From Bacillota bacterium (GTDB taxonomy: Bacteria; Bacillota; Clostridia; Clostridiales; Clostridiaceae): 5,114 nt of DNA. The stretch spans positions 1 to 5,114 of the forward strand of contig JAJYBA010000126.1 of assembly GCA_021779235.1 (NCBI GenBank), in the 5' to 3' direction. Position numbers and translations under genes: made by a program. Positions 1 to 5,114 of the stretch are shown in pieces (positions within the stretch are counted from its first letter, which is position 1; each line of letters starts with the position of its first letter). The notes under the pieces are model-generated. The model did no database searches, had not been told where the DNA came from, and saw nothing but the letters and a program-made list of their open reading frames with translations.

Positions 1-1
1 T

Positions 2-532
2 AATATTAATGAAACGAAGGCGAATCTGAGAAATAAAAATTTTTGTGTGTTCGAAGACAGTAAGGAATGCACAATAGAGAATAAAATAACGACTATAGTA
101 CCAATAAACGGAAATAGAGAAAGATTAGGTACTCTTTTACTTGCAAGATTTGATAAGGATTTTACGGATGATGATTTAGTTTTAGTTGAGTATAGTGCTA
201 CTATAGTTGGACTAGAAATTTTAAGATCTAAAAATGATTTGATAGAAGAAGAAGCAAGAAAGAAAGCTGTAGTGCAACTTGCTATTGGAACATTATCTTA
301 TTCAGAACTCGAAGCTGTAGAGCATATTTTTAATGAATTAGACGGTACAGAAGGATTATTAGTAGCATCTAAAATAGCAGATAAAGTTGGAATAACAAGA
401 TCTGTTATAGTTAATGCACTTAGAAAGTTCGAAAGTGCAGGAGTAATAGAATCAAGATCACTTGGAATGAAGGGTACACATATTAAAATATTAAATGAGA
501 AACTAATTGATGAACTTAAAAAAATAAAATAA
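2..532 (+). CDS. codY: GTP-sensing transcriptional pleiotropic repressor CodY (5' truncated by window edge)
   Basis: CodY is a cytoplasmic global regulator of low-GC Gram-positives. It binds branched-chain amino acids and GTP and, when loaded, represses nutrient acquisition and biosynthesis genes. The frame is open from base 2, giving 176 residues of a protein normally about 258 long, so roughly the first 80 residues (most of the ligand-binding GAF domain) lie outside the window. A GTG at 47 is internal, because CodY-like sequence (NINET...) continues upstream of it in the same frame. Visible parts are the end of the GAF domain (TTIVPINGNRERLGTLLLAR), the linker helix with EEEARKKAVVQLAI and LSYSELEAVEHIF, and the C-terminal winged helix-turn-helix at about fragment residues 119-163 (VASKIADKVGITRSVIVNAL, then ESAGVIESRSLGMKGT). 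That last part is nearly identical to B. subtilis CodY as I remember it. A terminator overlaps the stop codon. Identity is certain; only the start is missing. Confidence 0.97.
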   Translation, partial: NINETKANLRNKNFCVFEDSKECTIENKITTIVPINGNRERLGTLLLARFDKDFTDDDLVLVEYSATIVGLEILRSKNDLIEEEARKKAVVQLAIGTLSYSELEAVEHIFNELDGTEGLLVASKIADKVGITRSVIVNALRKFESAGVIESRSLGMKGTHIKILNEKLIDELKKIK

Positions 533-570
533 TTAAAAGCAGGGCGATATCGCTCTGCTTTTAATTATTT
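531..570 (+). terminator. Rho-independent terminator of codY, possibly bidirectional
   Basis: The arms are 531-548 (AATTAAAAGCAGGGCGAT) and 549-566 (ATCGCTCTGCTTTTAATT). They are fully complementary apart from one G-U pair; in practice a 4-nt AUAU loop would open at the centre. The GC-rich core is followed by TTTTAATTATTTT. On the other strand the hairpin is followed by a T-rich stretch (complement of the A-run at 518-528), so it could also stop transcription coming from the right. The stem starts inside the codY stop codon. Function is inferred from structure. Confidence 0.85.
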
Positions 571-636
571 TCAATTAATAAAGTATAAATATGTATGAAA
601 TGAGAATATTAATAAATACAATATGATTTAAATTGA

Positions 637-669
637 TTAAAATTTTTTAAGTTTATTTAAAATTTTTTA
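637..669 (+). repeat. 13-bp A/T direct repeat upstream of the rpsB promoter, candidate UP element
   Basis: The 13-mer TTAAAATTTTTTA occurs at 637-649 and again at 657-669, a period of 20 bp, or about two helical turns. The second copy abuts the -35 box at 670. With a start site near 703-706 the copies lie at roughly -67 to -55 and -47 to -35, where the alpha-subunit C-terminal domains of RNA polymerase contact A/T tracts. The repeat is seen directly; the UP-element role is inferred. In such AT-rich DNA a chance repeat remains possible. Confidence 0.5.
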
Positions 670-698
670 TTGAATACATTATTACCTTGTGCTATACT
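670..698 (+). promoter_or_regulatory. Sigma-A promoter for rpsB-tsf
   Basis: A -35 box TTGAAT (670-675) is separated by exactly 17 bp from a -10 box TATACT (693-698). The TG at 690-691 with one base before the -10 makes an extended -10 element. Transcription would start near 703-706, leaving an untranslated leader of about 100 nt before rpsB. The A/T-tract repeat immediately upstream should strengthen it. This is the only clear promoter in the window and fits a highly expressed ribosomal protein operon. Confidence 0.85.
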
Positions 699-704
699 AC
701 ATAG

Positions 705-804
705 GTGAGAAAATACACACATTACTTAATTATGGAAGGGTCCCAACAAGTGGTCTTCAATAAGATGATGGTAATGGAGGTAAAAACCAAGGAGGTTATT
801 ATTA
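705..804 (+). promoter_or_regulatory. Structured 5' leader of rpsB mRNA, candidate autoregulatory element
   Basis: The leader can fold into nested helices. P1 is CATTAC (720-725) with GTAATG (771-776). P2 is GAAGG (735-739) with TCTTC (754-758). P3 is CCA (743-745) with TGG (751-753), closing the loop ACAAG, with GTC (740-742) bulged between P2 and P3. A GGAGG at 776-780 has no start codon at proper distance, while the functional AAGGAGG is at 789-795, 9 nt before the ATG. There is no terminator-like U-run, so any control would be translational. Ribosomal protein leaders often bind their own product, and S2 autoregulates rpsB-tsf in E. coli. That this leader does so is inference. Confidence 0.45.
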
Positions 805-1506
805 ATGGCAGTTATTTCAATGAAACAATTATTAGAAGCAGGTGTTCATTTTGGACATCAAACTAGAAGATGGAACCCTAAAATGGCTCCGTACATATTT
901 ACAGAAAGAAACGGAATATACATTATCGATTTACAAAAAACAGTTAGAAAAATCGATGAGGCATATGACTTTATTAAATCTGTATCTGAAGAAGGTAAAG
1001 ATGTTTTATTCGTAGGAACAAAGAAACAAGCTCAAGAAGCTATTAAAGACGAAGCTATAAGATCAGGAATGCATTTTGTAAACAATAGATGGTTAGGCGG
1101 AATGTTAACAAACTTCAAAACAATCAAAACAAGAATAGCAAGATTAGAAGAATTATACAAAATGGAAGAAGATGGAGTATTTGAAGTTCTTCCAAAGAAA
1201 GAAGTTAGTAAACTTAAAAATGAAAGAGAAAAACTAGAAAAGAATTTAGGCGGAATCAGAAGCATGGATGCTAACAGAATAGGAGCTCTATTTGTTGTAG
1301 ATCCAAGAAAAGAAAAAAATGCTATATCTGAAGCTAAAATTCTTGGGATTCCTGTAATCGCAATAGTTGACACAAACTGTGATCCAGATGAAGTTGATTA
1401 TGTAATTCCAGGTAATGATGATGCTATAAGAGCAGTTAAATTAATAACTGAGAGATTAGCTGATGCTATTATAGAAGCAAGACAAGGTGAACAATTAGCT
1501 GAATAA
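805..1506 (+). CDS. rpsB: 30S ribosomal protein S2
   Basis: S2 is a small-subunit protein assembled late, at the junction of the 30S head and body; it helps S1 binding where S1 is present and translation initiation. The product is 233 residues, close to the usual 230-245. Diagnostic stretches are AGVHFGHQTRRWNPKM (12-27), RWLGGMLTNFKT (95-106), a charged helical hairpin at about 107-148 (the S2 coiled-coil protrusion), LGGIRSMDANRIGALFVVDP (148-167), and IVDTNCDPDEVDYVIPGNDDAIRA (187-210). The MDANRIGALF segment replaces the MPKLPDALF-type sequence of Bacillus with one extra residue, which matches clostridial S2 as I recall it. The start is fixed by AAGGAGG at 789-795. It is the first gene after the 670-698 promoter and is followed by tsf, the near-universal bacterial pairing. 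Confidence 0.99.
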   Translation: MAVISMKQLLEAGVHFGHQTRRWNPKMAPYIFTERNGIYIIDLQKTVRKIDEAYDFIKSVSEEGKDVLFVGTKKQAQEAIKDEAIRSGMHFVNNRWLGGMLTNFKTIKTRIARLEELYKMEEDGVFEVLPKKEVSKLKNEREKLEKNLGGIRSMDANRIGALFVVDPRKEKNAISEAKILGIPVIAIVDTNCDPDEVDYVIPGNDDAIRAVKLITERLADAIIEARQGEQLAE

Positions 1507-1550
1507 TAGTAACTATATTTATCTAATAAGATAATTATTGATATAACAGT

Positions 1551-1590
1551 TGAGGGGTAGGTGGAAGTTAGTTCTTTCATTTACCTTTTA
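1551..1590 (+). promoter_or_regulatory. Long G-U-rich RNA hairpin in the rpsB-tsf spacer (attenuator or processing site)
   Basis: The 112-nt spacer between rpsB and tsf contains a 12-bp stem, GGTAGGTGGAAG (1556-1567) with CTTTCATTTACC (1574-1585), around the loop TTAGTT. Three of the pairs are G-U. The stem extends outward to 1551/1590 with five more pairs, three of them G-U, partly using the TTTT at 1586-1589. It is stable only in + strand RNA. It could dampen S2-to-EF-Ts readthrough, mark an RNase cut, or protect mRNA ends; the sequence alone does not choose. A smaller hairpin, TTATCT-AATA-AGATAA, lies before it at 1519-1534. The tsf ribosome binding site (1605-1610) remains free. Confidence 0.6.
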
Positions 1591-1618
1591 AATTAGATAG
1601 GAATAGGAGGAAATAATA

Positions 1619-2539
1619 ATGATTAGTGCAAGCATGGTTAAAGAGTTAAGAGAAAGAACTGGGGCTGGAATGATGGATTGTAAAAGAGCTCTAAGTGAAA
1701 CAGATGGTGATATGGAAAAAGCCATTGAACTTTTAAGAGAAAAGGGATTGGCTGCGGCTGCAAAAAAAGCTGGAAGAATAGCTGCAGAAGGATTAGTATG
1801 CACATATATTTCAGAAGATATGAAGGTTGGATCAGTTGTAGAAGTTAACTGTGAAACAGACTTCGTTGCAGCTAATGAAGAATTTGTTGCTTTAGCAAAA
1901 AATATATCAATGCAAGTTGCACAAACTACTTCAACTACTGTTGAGGAATTAGTTAGTGAAAAATACATAGCTGATGAAGCGATGACTATTACTGAAGCTG
2001 TTACAGCTTTAATAGCAAAATTAGGTGAGAACATGTCTGTAAGAAGATTTGAAAAGTTCTCTATTGAAAATGGTGTAGTTCAAAGCTATATCCACGGCGG
2101 TGGAAGAATAGGTGTTTTAGTAGAACTTGCTTGTGAAAAACAAGATGATGTGTTAATTCAAATTGCTAAGGATGTTGCAATGCAAATTGCAGCTGCAAAT
2201 CCTTTGTTCTTAGATAACACATGCGTTGATAATGAAACTTTAGAAAAAGAAAAAGAGATATACAGAGTTCAAGCTTTAAATGAAGGAAAACCAGCGAATA
2301 TTGTTGAAAAAATGGTTATGGGAAGAGTAAATAAATACTATAAAGAAGTTTGTTTAGTTGAGCAAATTTGGGTTAAAAACTCTGACTATACTATTACAAA
2401 ATATCTTCAAGAAGAATCTAAAAAACTTGGTGCTGATATAAAGGTAACAAGATTTGCAAGATTTGAAAGAGGAGAAGGTATAGAAAAGAAGGAAGAAAAC
2501 TTTGCTGAAGAAGTTCAAAGACAAGTGCAGGGTAAATAA
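1619..2539 (+). CDS. tsf: Translation elongation factor Ts
   Basis: EF-Ts is the cytoplasmic guanine nucleotide exchange factor that releases GDP from EF-Tu, regenerating EF-Tu-GTP for aminoacyl-tRNA delivery. The product is 306 residues, slightly longer than E. coli (283) and in the Firmicute range. The N-terminal UBA-like domain is at about 1-55 (MVKELRERTGAGMMDCKRAL, then GDMEKAIELLREKGLAAAAKKAGRIAAEG). The EF-Tu contact motif TDFV follows at 80-83, where the Asp-Phe pair inserts next to the EF-Tu nucleotide site. Two core subdomains come next (SYIHGGGRIGVLVEL, DVAMQIAAANPLFL), then the C-terminal module. AGGAGG at 1605-1610, 8 nt before the ATG, fixes the start. It is cotranscribed with rpsB and followed directly by a strong terminator. 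No domain appears missing. Confidence 0.99.
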   Translation: MISASMVKELRERTGAGMMDCKRALSETDGDMEKAIELLREKGLAAAAKKAGRIAAEGLVCTYISEDMKVGSVVEVNCETDFVAANEEFVALAKNISMQVAQTTSTTVEELVSEKYIADEAMTITEAVTALIAKLGENMSVRRFEKFSIENGVVQSYIHGGGRIGVLVELACEKQDDVLIQIAKDVAMQIAAANPLFLDNTCVDNETLEKEKEIYRVQALNEGKPANIVEKMVMGRVNKYYKEVCLVEQIWVKNSDYTITKYLQEESKKLGADIKVTRFARFERGEGIEKKEENFAEEVQRQVQGK

Positions 2540-2544
2540 CAATT

Positions 2545-2572
2545 AAAGAGAACACTGCGTGTTCTCTTTTTT
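2545..2572 (+). terminator. Rho-independent terminator after tsf
   Basis: A perfect 11-bp stem, AAAGAGAACAC (2545-2555) with GTGTTCTCTTT (2559-2569), closes a TGC loop and ends in a run of six T (2567-2572). It begins 6 nt after the tsf stop codon. This is the most canonical terminator in the window and should end most rpsB-tsf transcripts. No convincing promoter is visible between it and pyrH, so pyrH probably depends on partial readthrough or on a promoter inside tsf that I cannot recognise. Confidence 0.9.
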
Positions 2573-2594
2573 GAAATAAGCAATATTTAAATTT

Positions 2595-2600
2595 GGAGGT
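2595..2600 (+). promoter_or_regulatory. Ribosome binding site that selects the pyrH start
   Basis: GGAGGT lies 9 nt before the ATG at 2610, an ideal distance, but only 3 nt before an in-frame GTG at 2604. This favours ATG 2610 as the start of UMP kinase. The next protein residues (EVAKYKRIMLKISGEAL) match the usual short N-terminus of the family. Confidence 0.8.
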
Positions 2601-2609
2601 ATAGTGTTT

Positions 2610-3335
2610 ATGGAGGTTGCTAAATATAAAAGAATTATGTTAAAGATTTCAGGAGAAGCTTTAGCTGGTGAAAAAGGATTTGGAATAGACTTTGAAATTA
2701 CCAATGAGATAGCACTTCAAATAAAAGAGTTGGTTAAGTTAGGTGTTGAAATAGGAATAGTTGTTGGCGGCGGAAATATATGGCGCGGTAGAAGTGGTGA
2801 AGGTATGGACAGAACTACTGCAGATTATATGGGAATGATGGCAACTTGCATTAATGCATTAGCACTTCAAGATTCTTTAGAAAATGTAGGCGTAAATACT
2901 AGAGTACAAACTGCCATTGAAATGAAGGAAGTAGCGGAACCATTTATAAGAAGAAGAGCAATGAGACATTTGGAAAAAGGCAGAGTTGTAATATTCGCAG
3001 CTGGCACGGGAAATCCATATTTTTCAACAGATACAACAGCAGCACTCAGAGCAGCAGAAATAGAAGCAGAAGTAATTTTACTAGCTAAAAAGGTTGATGG
3101 AGTTTATGATAAAGATCCTCATAAATATAACGATGCAAAGAAATTTGCTAAGCTAAGTTACCTTAATGTACTTGAGAAAGGACTTCAAGTTATGGATTCT
3201 ACTGCTACATCATTATGTATGGACAATAATATACCTATTCTAGTTTTTGGACTTGATAAACCTGAAAATATAAAAAGAGCAATTTTAGGAGAAGAAATTG
3301 GTACTTTAGTATCTGCTTGTACTAAAGAATCATAA
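2610..3335 (+). CDS. pyrH: Uridylate (UMP) kinase
   Basis: The enzyme phosphorylates UMP to UDP with ATP in the cytoplasm, the step that commits UMP to UTP, CTP and UDP-sugar synthesis. It is a hexamer of the amino acid kinase fold, unrelated to eukaryotic UMP/CMP kinase, and in Firmicutes is typically activated by GTP and inhibited by UTP. From ATG 2610 it has 241 residues, the same as E. coli. Motifs are KISGEAL (12-18, phosphate-binding lysine), VVGGGNIWRGR (51-61), AGTGNPYFSTDTTAALRAAE (131-150), KVDGVYDKDP (161-170, nucleotide binding), and MDSTATSLCMDNNIPI (195-210). It follows the tsf terminator and lies 18 nt before frr, so these two are surely cotranscribed. An upstream GTG at 2604 would add two residues but is too near the Shine-Dalgarno. 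Confidence 0.97.
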   Translation: MEVAKYKRIMLKISGEALAGEKGFGIDFEITNEIALQIKELVKLGVEIGIVVGGGNIWRGRSGEGMDRTTADYMGMMATCINALALQDSLENVGVNTRVQTAIEMKEVAEPFIRRRAMRHLEKGRVVIFAAGTGNPYFSTDTTAALRAAEIEAEVILLAKKVDGVYDKDPHKYNDAKKFAKLSYLNVLEKGLQVMDSTATSLCMDNNIPILVFGLDKPENIKRAILGEEIGTLVSACTKES

Positions 3336-3353
3336 AAATATGGAGGGAATTCT

Positions 3354-3911
3354 ATGATTAAAGAGATTATTAGTATTGCTGATGAAAAAATGAATAAGAC
3401 TATTTCTGTTTTAAAGCACGAATTTGCAAGTATGAAAGCAGGAAGAGCAAATCCTACTATGTTAGATAGGATACATGTTGAATGTTACGGAAGTCTTATG
3501 CCATTAAGTCAACTGGCAAACATTTCAGCACCAGAACCTAGAGTATTATTAATTCAGCCATGGGATAAATCTTCTTTGAAAGATGTGGAAAAAGCTATAT
3601 TAAAGTCTGATTTAGGACTTAATCCATCAAATGATGGTACAGCAATTAGATTAATTATTCCTGAACTTACTGAAGAAACAAGAAGAAATATAATTAAAAC
3701 TGTAAAGAAAACAGGAGAAGATGGTAAAGTAGCTATAAGATCCATTAGGCGAGATGCTAATGATAAAATTAAGGCTTTGAAAAAAAATAACGAAATTACA
3801 GAAGATGAAGCTAAAAAATCAGAAGATATTATGCAAAAGGAAACGGATAGATTTATTAAGGAAATAGATAAATTAATAGATACTAAAGAAAAAGAAATAA
3901 TGGTAGTTTAG
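3354..3911 (+). CDS. frr: Ribosome recycling factor
   Basis: RRF acts with EF-G after termination to split the 70S ribosome into subunits and free the mRNA and tRNA. The product is 185 residues, exactly the usual length. Domain I is the three-helix bundle formed by about residues 1-29 and 106-185; domain II is the small beta domain at about 31-104. Recognisable stretches are MKAGRANPTMLD (27-38), YGSLMPLSQLANISAPEPR (45-63), RLIIPELTEETRR (99-111) and IRRDAND (131-137), which holds the functionally important arginine at 132. GGAGGG at 3342-3347 sits 6 nt before the ATG. It is closely linked to pyrH and followed by a perfect inverted repeat that probably ends or attenuates the transcript. No anomalies are seen. 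Confidence 0.98.
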   Translation: MIKEIISIADEKMNKTISVLKHEFASMKAGRANPTMLDRIHVECYGSLMPLSQLANISAPEPRVLLIQPWDKSSLKDVEKAILKSDLGLNPSNDGTAIRLIIPELTEETRRNIIKTVKKTGEDGKVAIRSIRRDANDKIKALKKNNEITEDEAKKSEDIMQKETDRFIKEIDKLIDTKEKEIMVV

Positions 3912-3913
3912 TA

Positions 3914-3963
3914 TATAATTTTAAATAGAACCTGCAGTTATGCAGGTTCTATTTAAAATTATA
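3914..3963 (+). terminator. Perfect 23-bp inverted repeat between frr and uppS, probable bidirectional or leaky terminator
   Basis: The arms 3914-3936 and 3941-3963 are perfect reverse complements around the loop GTTA. The core is AGAACCTGCA / TGCAGGTTCT, with AT-rich outer parts (TATAATTTTAAAT / ATTTAAAATTATA). It starts 2 nt after the frr stop. Like a terminator it has a GC-rich core followed by a T-containing stretch, but TATTTAAAATT is a poor U-run, so termination may be incomplete and allow uppS-cdsA readthrough. Its symmetry would act equally on either strand. Confidence 0.65.
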
Positions 3964-3977
3964 CTATTGATAATAAA

Positions 3978-3983
3978 AAGGAG
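3978..3983 (+). promoter_or_regulatory. Ribosome binding site that selects the uppS TTG start
   Basis: AAGGAG lies 9 nt before the TTG at 3993, and no other start codon is at suitable distance. The first in-frame ATG (4056) has no purine-rich site before it. This supports initiation at the rarer TTG codon, which may lower uppS translation relative to its neighbours. Confidence 0.75.
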
Positions 3984-3992
3984 AGAATTTTA

Positions 3993-4760
3993 TTGAAAAA
4001 ATTATTCGCTTTTTTAAAAAAAGATAAAAATACAGATAATAATGTAGATTTAGATATGTCAAGAGTACCTACGCATATTGCAATTATAATGGATGGTAAT
4101 GGTAGATGGGCCAAAGAACGTAATTTACCAAGAGCACTTGGGCATAGAGCTGGAGTGGAAACAATAAGAAGGATTGTAAAAGAGTGTAACAAACTAGGGG
4201 TTAAATATTTAACATTATACGCATTTTCAACTGAAAATTGGAATAGACCTTTAGAGGAAGTAGATGCATTAATGAAATTATTAGTTGAGTATTTAAAAAA
4301 TGAGTTCGAGGAGCTAAACGCTAATGATGTTGTTATTAATTCCATTGGTAACATATCAAAATTACCACAGATATGTAGAACAGAATTAAATTGTGCTTAT
4401 GAAAAAACAAAAAATAACAAGGGCTTAATTTTAAATCTAGCTTTAAATTATGGTGGAAGAAATGAAATAGTAGAGGCGGTAAAAGAAATTTCCTTAGATT
4501 TAATGAATAAAAAAATATCTAAAGACGAAATCACTGAGGATTTATTTTCAAAATATATGTATACGAAAGAAATGCCAGATCCAGATTTGATAATAAGGCC
4601 TAGTGGGGAGTTAAGATTAAGTAATTTTTTATTGTGGCAGAGCGCATACTCGGAGTTTTGGTTTTCAGATATTAATTGGCCAGATTTTCATGAGAAACAG
4701 CTGAGAACTGCAATAGCTGATTATCAAAAGAGAGATAGAAGATTTGGAAAGGTAAAATAG
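3993..4760 (+). CDS. uppS: Isoprenyl transferase (undecaprenyl diphosphate synthase)
   Basis: This cis-prenyltransferase adds eight isopentenyl units to farnesyl diphosphate. The C55 undecaprenyl diphosphate made is the precursor of the lipid carrier for peptidoglycan and other wall polymers. The product has 255 residues, typical for the family. Motifs are HIAIIMDGNGRWAKER (28-43) with catalytic Asp34, the GHRAG region (50-54), LTLYAFSTENWNRP (73-86), LNLALNYGGRNEIV (147-160), and the C-terminal DPDLIIRPSGELRLSNFLLWQSAYSEFWFSDINWPDF (196-232). The last contains the basic residues that bind isopentenyl diphosphate and the Glu (221) of the SEF motif. The usual T after IIR is P203 here, a substitution I also associate with clostridia. 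About 20 lysine-rich, low-complexity residues precede the conserved domain. TTG start is chosen from its ribosome binding site. It is 10 nt upstream of cdsA. Confidence 0.96.
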   Translation: MKKLFAFLKKDKNTDNNVDLDMSRVPTHIAIIMDGNGRWAKERNLPRALGHRAGVETIRRIVKECNKLGVKYLTLYAFSTENWNRPLEEVDALMKLLVEYLKNEFEELNANDVVINSIGNISKLPQICRTELNCAYEKTKNNKGLILNLALNYGGRNEIVEAVKEISLDLMNKKISKDEITEDLFSKYMYTKEMPDPDLIIRPSGELRLSNFLLWQSAYSEFWFSDINWPDFHEKQLRTAIADYQKRDRRFGKVK

Positions 4761-4770
4761 GGAGGAAATT

Positions 4771-5114
4771 ATGAATAATAGATATATAGGAGCACTAATT
4801 CTAGCTCCGTTAATAATATTTTTATTTTTAGGCGGAGAATATTTAAAATATCTAGTAATGGTACTTTCACTTTTTGGTATGTATGAGTTTTATAAAGTTT
4901 CTAGAAAAAAACACTATAAGCCAATTGGGATTATAGGATACATTTTATGCATAGTATATTATTTTAATATGGGTAATGATTTTAGATCGAGCTTTAACAT
5001 ATACATTCTAATAGCAATAATTTTCTTACTATTATGTATTCCTGTGATTTATACAAATTATAATTTTGTGGATATTGCTCTCACTATATTCGGATTTTTA
5101 TATGTAGCAGTATT
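4771..5114 (+). CDS. cdsA: Phosphatidate cytidylyltransferase, N-terminal part (3' truncated by window edge)
   Basis: CdsA is an integral membrane enzyme that makes CDP-diacylglycerol from phosphatidic acid and CTP, the branch point for bacterial phospholipids. An ATG at 4771, preceded by GGAGG at 4761-4765 directly after the uppS stop, opens a frame that stays open to the window end: 114 whole codons of a protein usually about 265 residues long. The translation begins MNNRYIGALILAPLIIFLFL, matching the family's N-terminus, and is very hydrophobic, with probable membrane segments at about residues 5-22, 26-41, 52-67, 76-95 and 100-114. A G-x-Y-E-F/W-type segment (GMYEFYKVSRKK, 36-47) is also typical. 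The catalytic C-terminal signature is outside the window, so the call rests on the N-terminus, topology and position after uppS. Confidence 0.88.
   Translation, partial: MNNRYIGALILAPLIIFLFLGGEYLKYLVMVLSLFGMYEFYKVSRKKHYKPIGIIGYILCIVYYFNMGNDFRSSFNIYILIAIIFLLLCIPVIYTNYNFVDIALTIFGFLYVAV

Noticed and set aside
591..626. Possible 11-residue leader peptide (MYEMRILINTI)
   Set aside because: No Shine-Dalgarno precedes it, and it lies upstream of the promoter -10, between the codY terminator and the rpsB start site, so it is unlikely to be transcribed.
641..675. CodY-box-like sequences (consensus AATTTTCWGAAAATT) at the rpsB promoter and around 3986-4001
   Set aside because: The best alignments match only about 9-10 of 15 positions, which is expected by chance in such AT-rich DNA.
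768..804. ATG at 768 beginning a frame that overlaps the rpsB start out of frame
   Set aside because: It has no ribosome binding site before it and encodes nothing recognisable; the codons run through the rpsB Shine-Dalgarno.
705..804. T-box or metabolite riboswitch in the rpsB leader
   Set aside because: There is no T-box antiterminator sequence (UGGNACCGCG type), no terminator, and no riboswitch core that I recognise.
1032..1373. Minus-strand open frames opposite rpsB, tsf, frr and uppS (this is the largest opposite rpsB)
   Set aside because: They lie antisense to certain genes, have no recognisable protein family and arise from the codon bias of the + strand genes.
2604..2609. GTG at 2604 as the pyrH start
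   Set aside because: It lies only 3 nt after GGAGGT, too close for initiation; ATG 2610 has ideal spacing and gives the usual family length.
3914..3919. TATAAT as the -10 box of a separate uppS promoter
   Set aside because: No -35-like hexamer or extended -10 TG lies at suitable distance, and the hexamer is explained as part of the inverted repeat. It cannot be excluded entirely.
1..5114. A novel defence, mobile or biosynthetic system
   Set aside because: All coding space is filled by well-known conserved housekeeping genes in a conserved order; there are no CRISPR repeats, insertion-sequence ends, tRNA genes or compositional breaks.

Overview
The window is AT-rich chromosomal DNA of a low-GC Firmicute, almost certainly a clostridium (Clostridium sensu stricto or close relative). 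The grounds are strong AGGAGG-type ribosome binding sites before every complete gene, the protein sequences themselves, and the gene order codY-rpsB-tsf-pyrH-frr-uppS-cdsA. The stretch rpsB-tsf-pyrH-frr-uppS-cdsA is widespread in Firmicutes. codY directly before rpsB is, from general knowledge, the clostridial arrangement; in Bacillus subtilis the flagellar operon lies between them. All genes are on the + strand and no mobile or foreign DNA is visible.

Layout: 2-532 is the C-terminal two thirds of CodY, ending in a hairpin terminator (531-570). Positions 533-804 hold that terminator, an A/T-rich repeat, a near-consensus sigma-A promoter (670-698) and a roughly 100-nt structured leader. Then come rpsB (ribosomal protein S2) and, after a 112-nt spacer with a long G-U-rich RNA hairpin, tsf (EF-Ts), closed by a strong terminator (2545-2572). 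pyrH (UMP kinase) and frr (ribosome recycling factor) follow closely, then a perfect 23-bp inverted repeat (3914-3963), then uppS (TTG start) and, 10 nt after its stop, the beginning of cdsA, which runs off the window end.

The genes cover translation (S2, EF-Ts, RRF), pyrimidine nucleotide supply (UMP kinase), and lipid precursors for the envelope (undecaprenyl diphosphate for cell wall carriers, CDP-diacylglycerol for phospholipids). CodY is the global GTP/branched-chain amino acid sensor. This is a growth-linked housekeeping cluster. The intergenic hairpins suggest that rpsB-tsf, pyrH-frr and uppS-cdsA can be expressed at different levels.

I found no previously undescribed system. The parts most worth a second look are RNA elements: the rpsB leader fold, the rpsB-tsf spacer hairpin, the phased A/T repeat upstream of the rpsB promoter, and the symmetrical repeat between frr and uppS.
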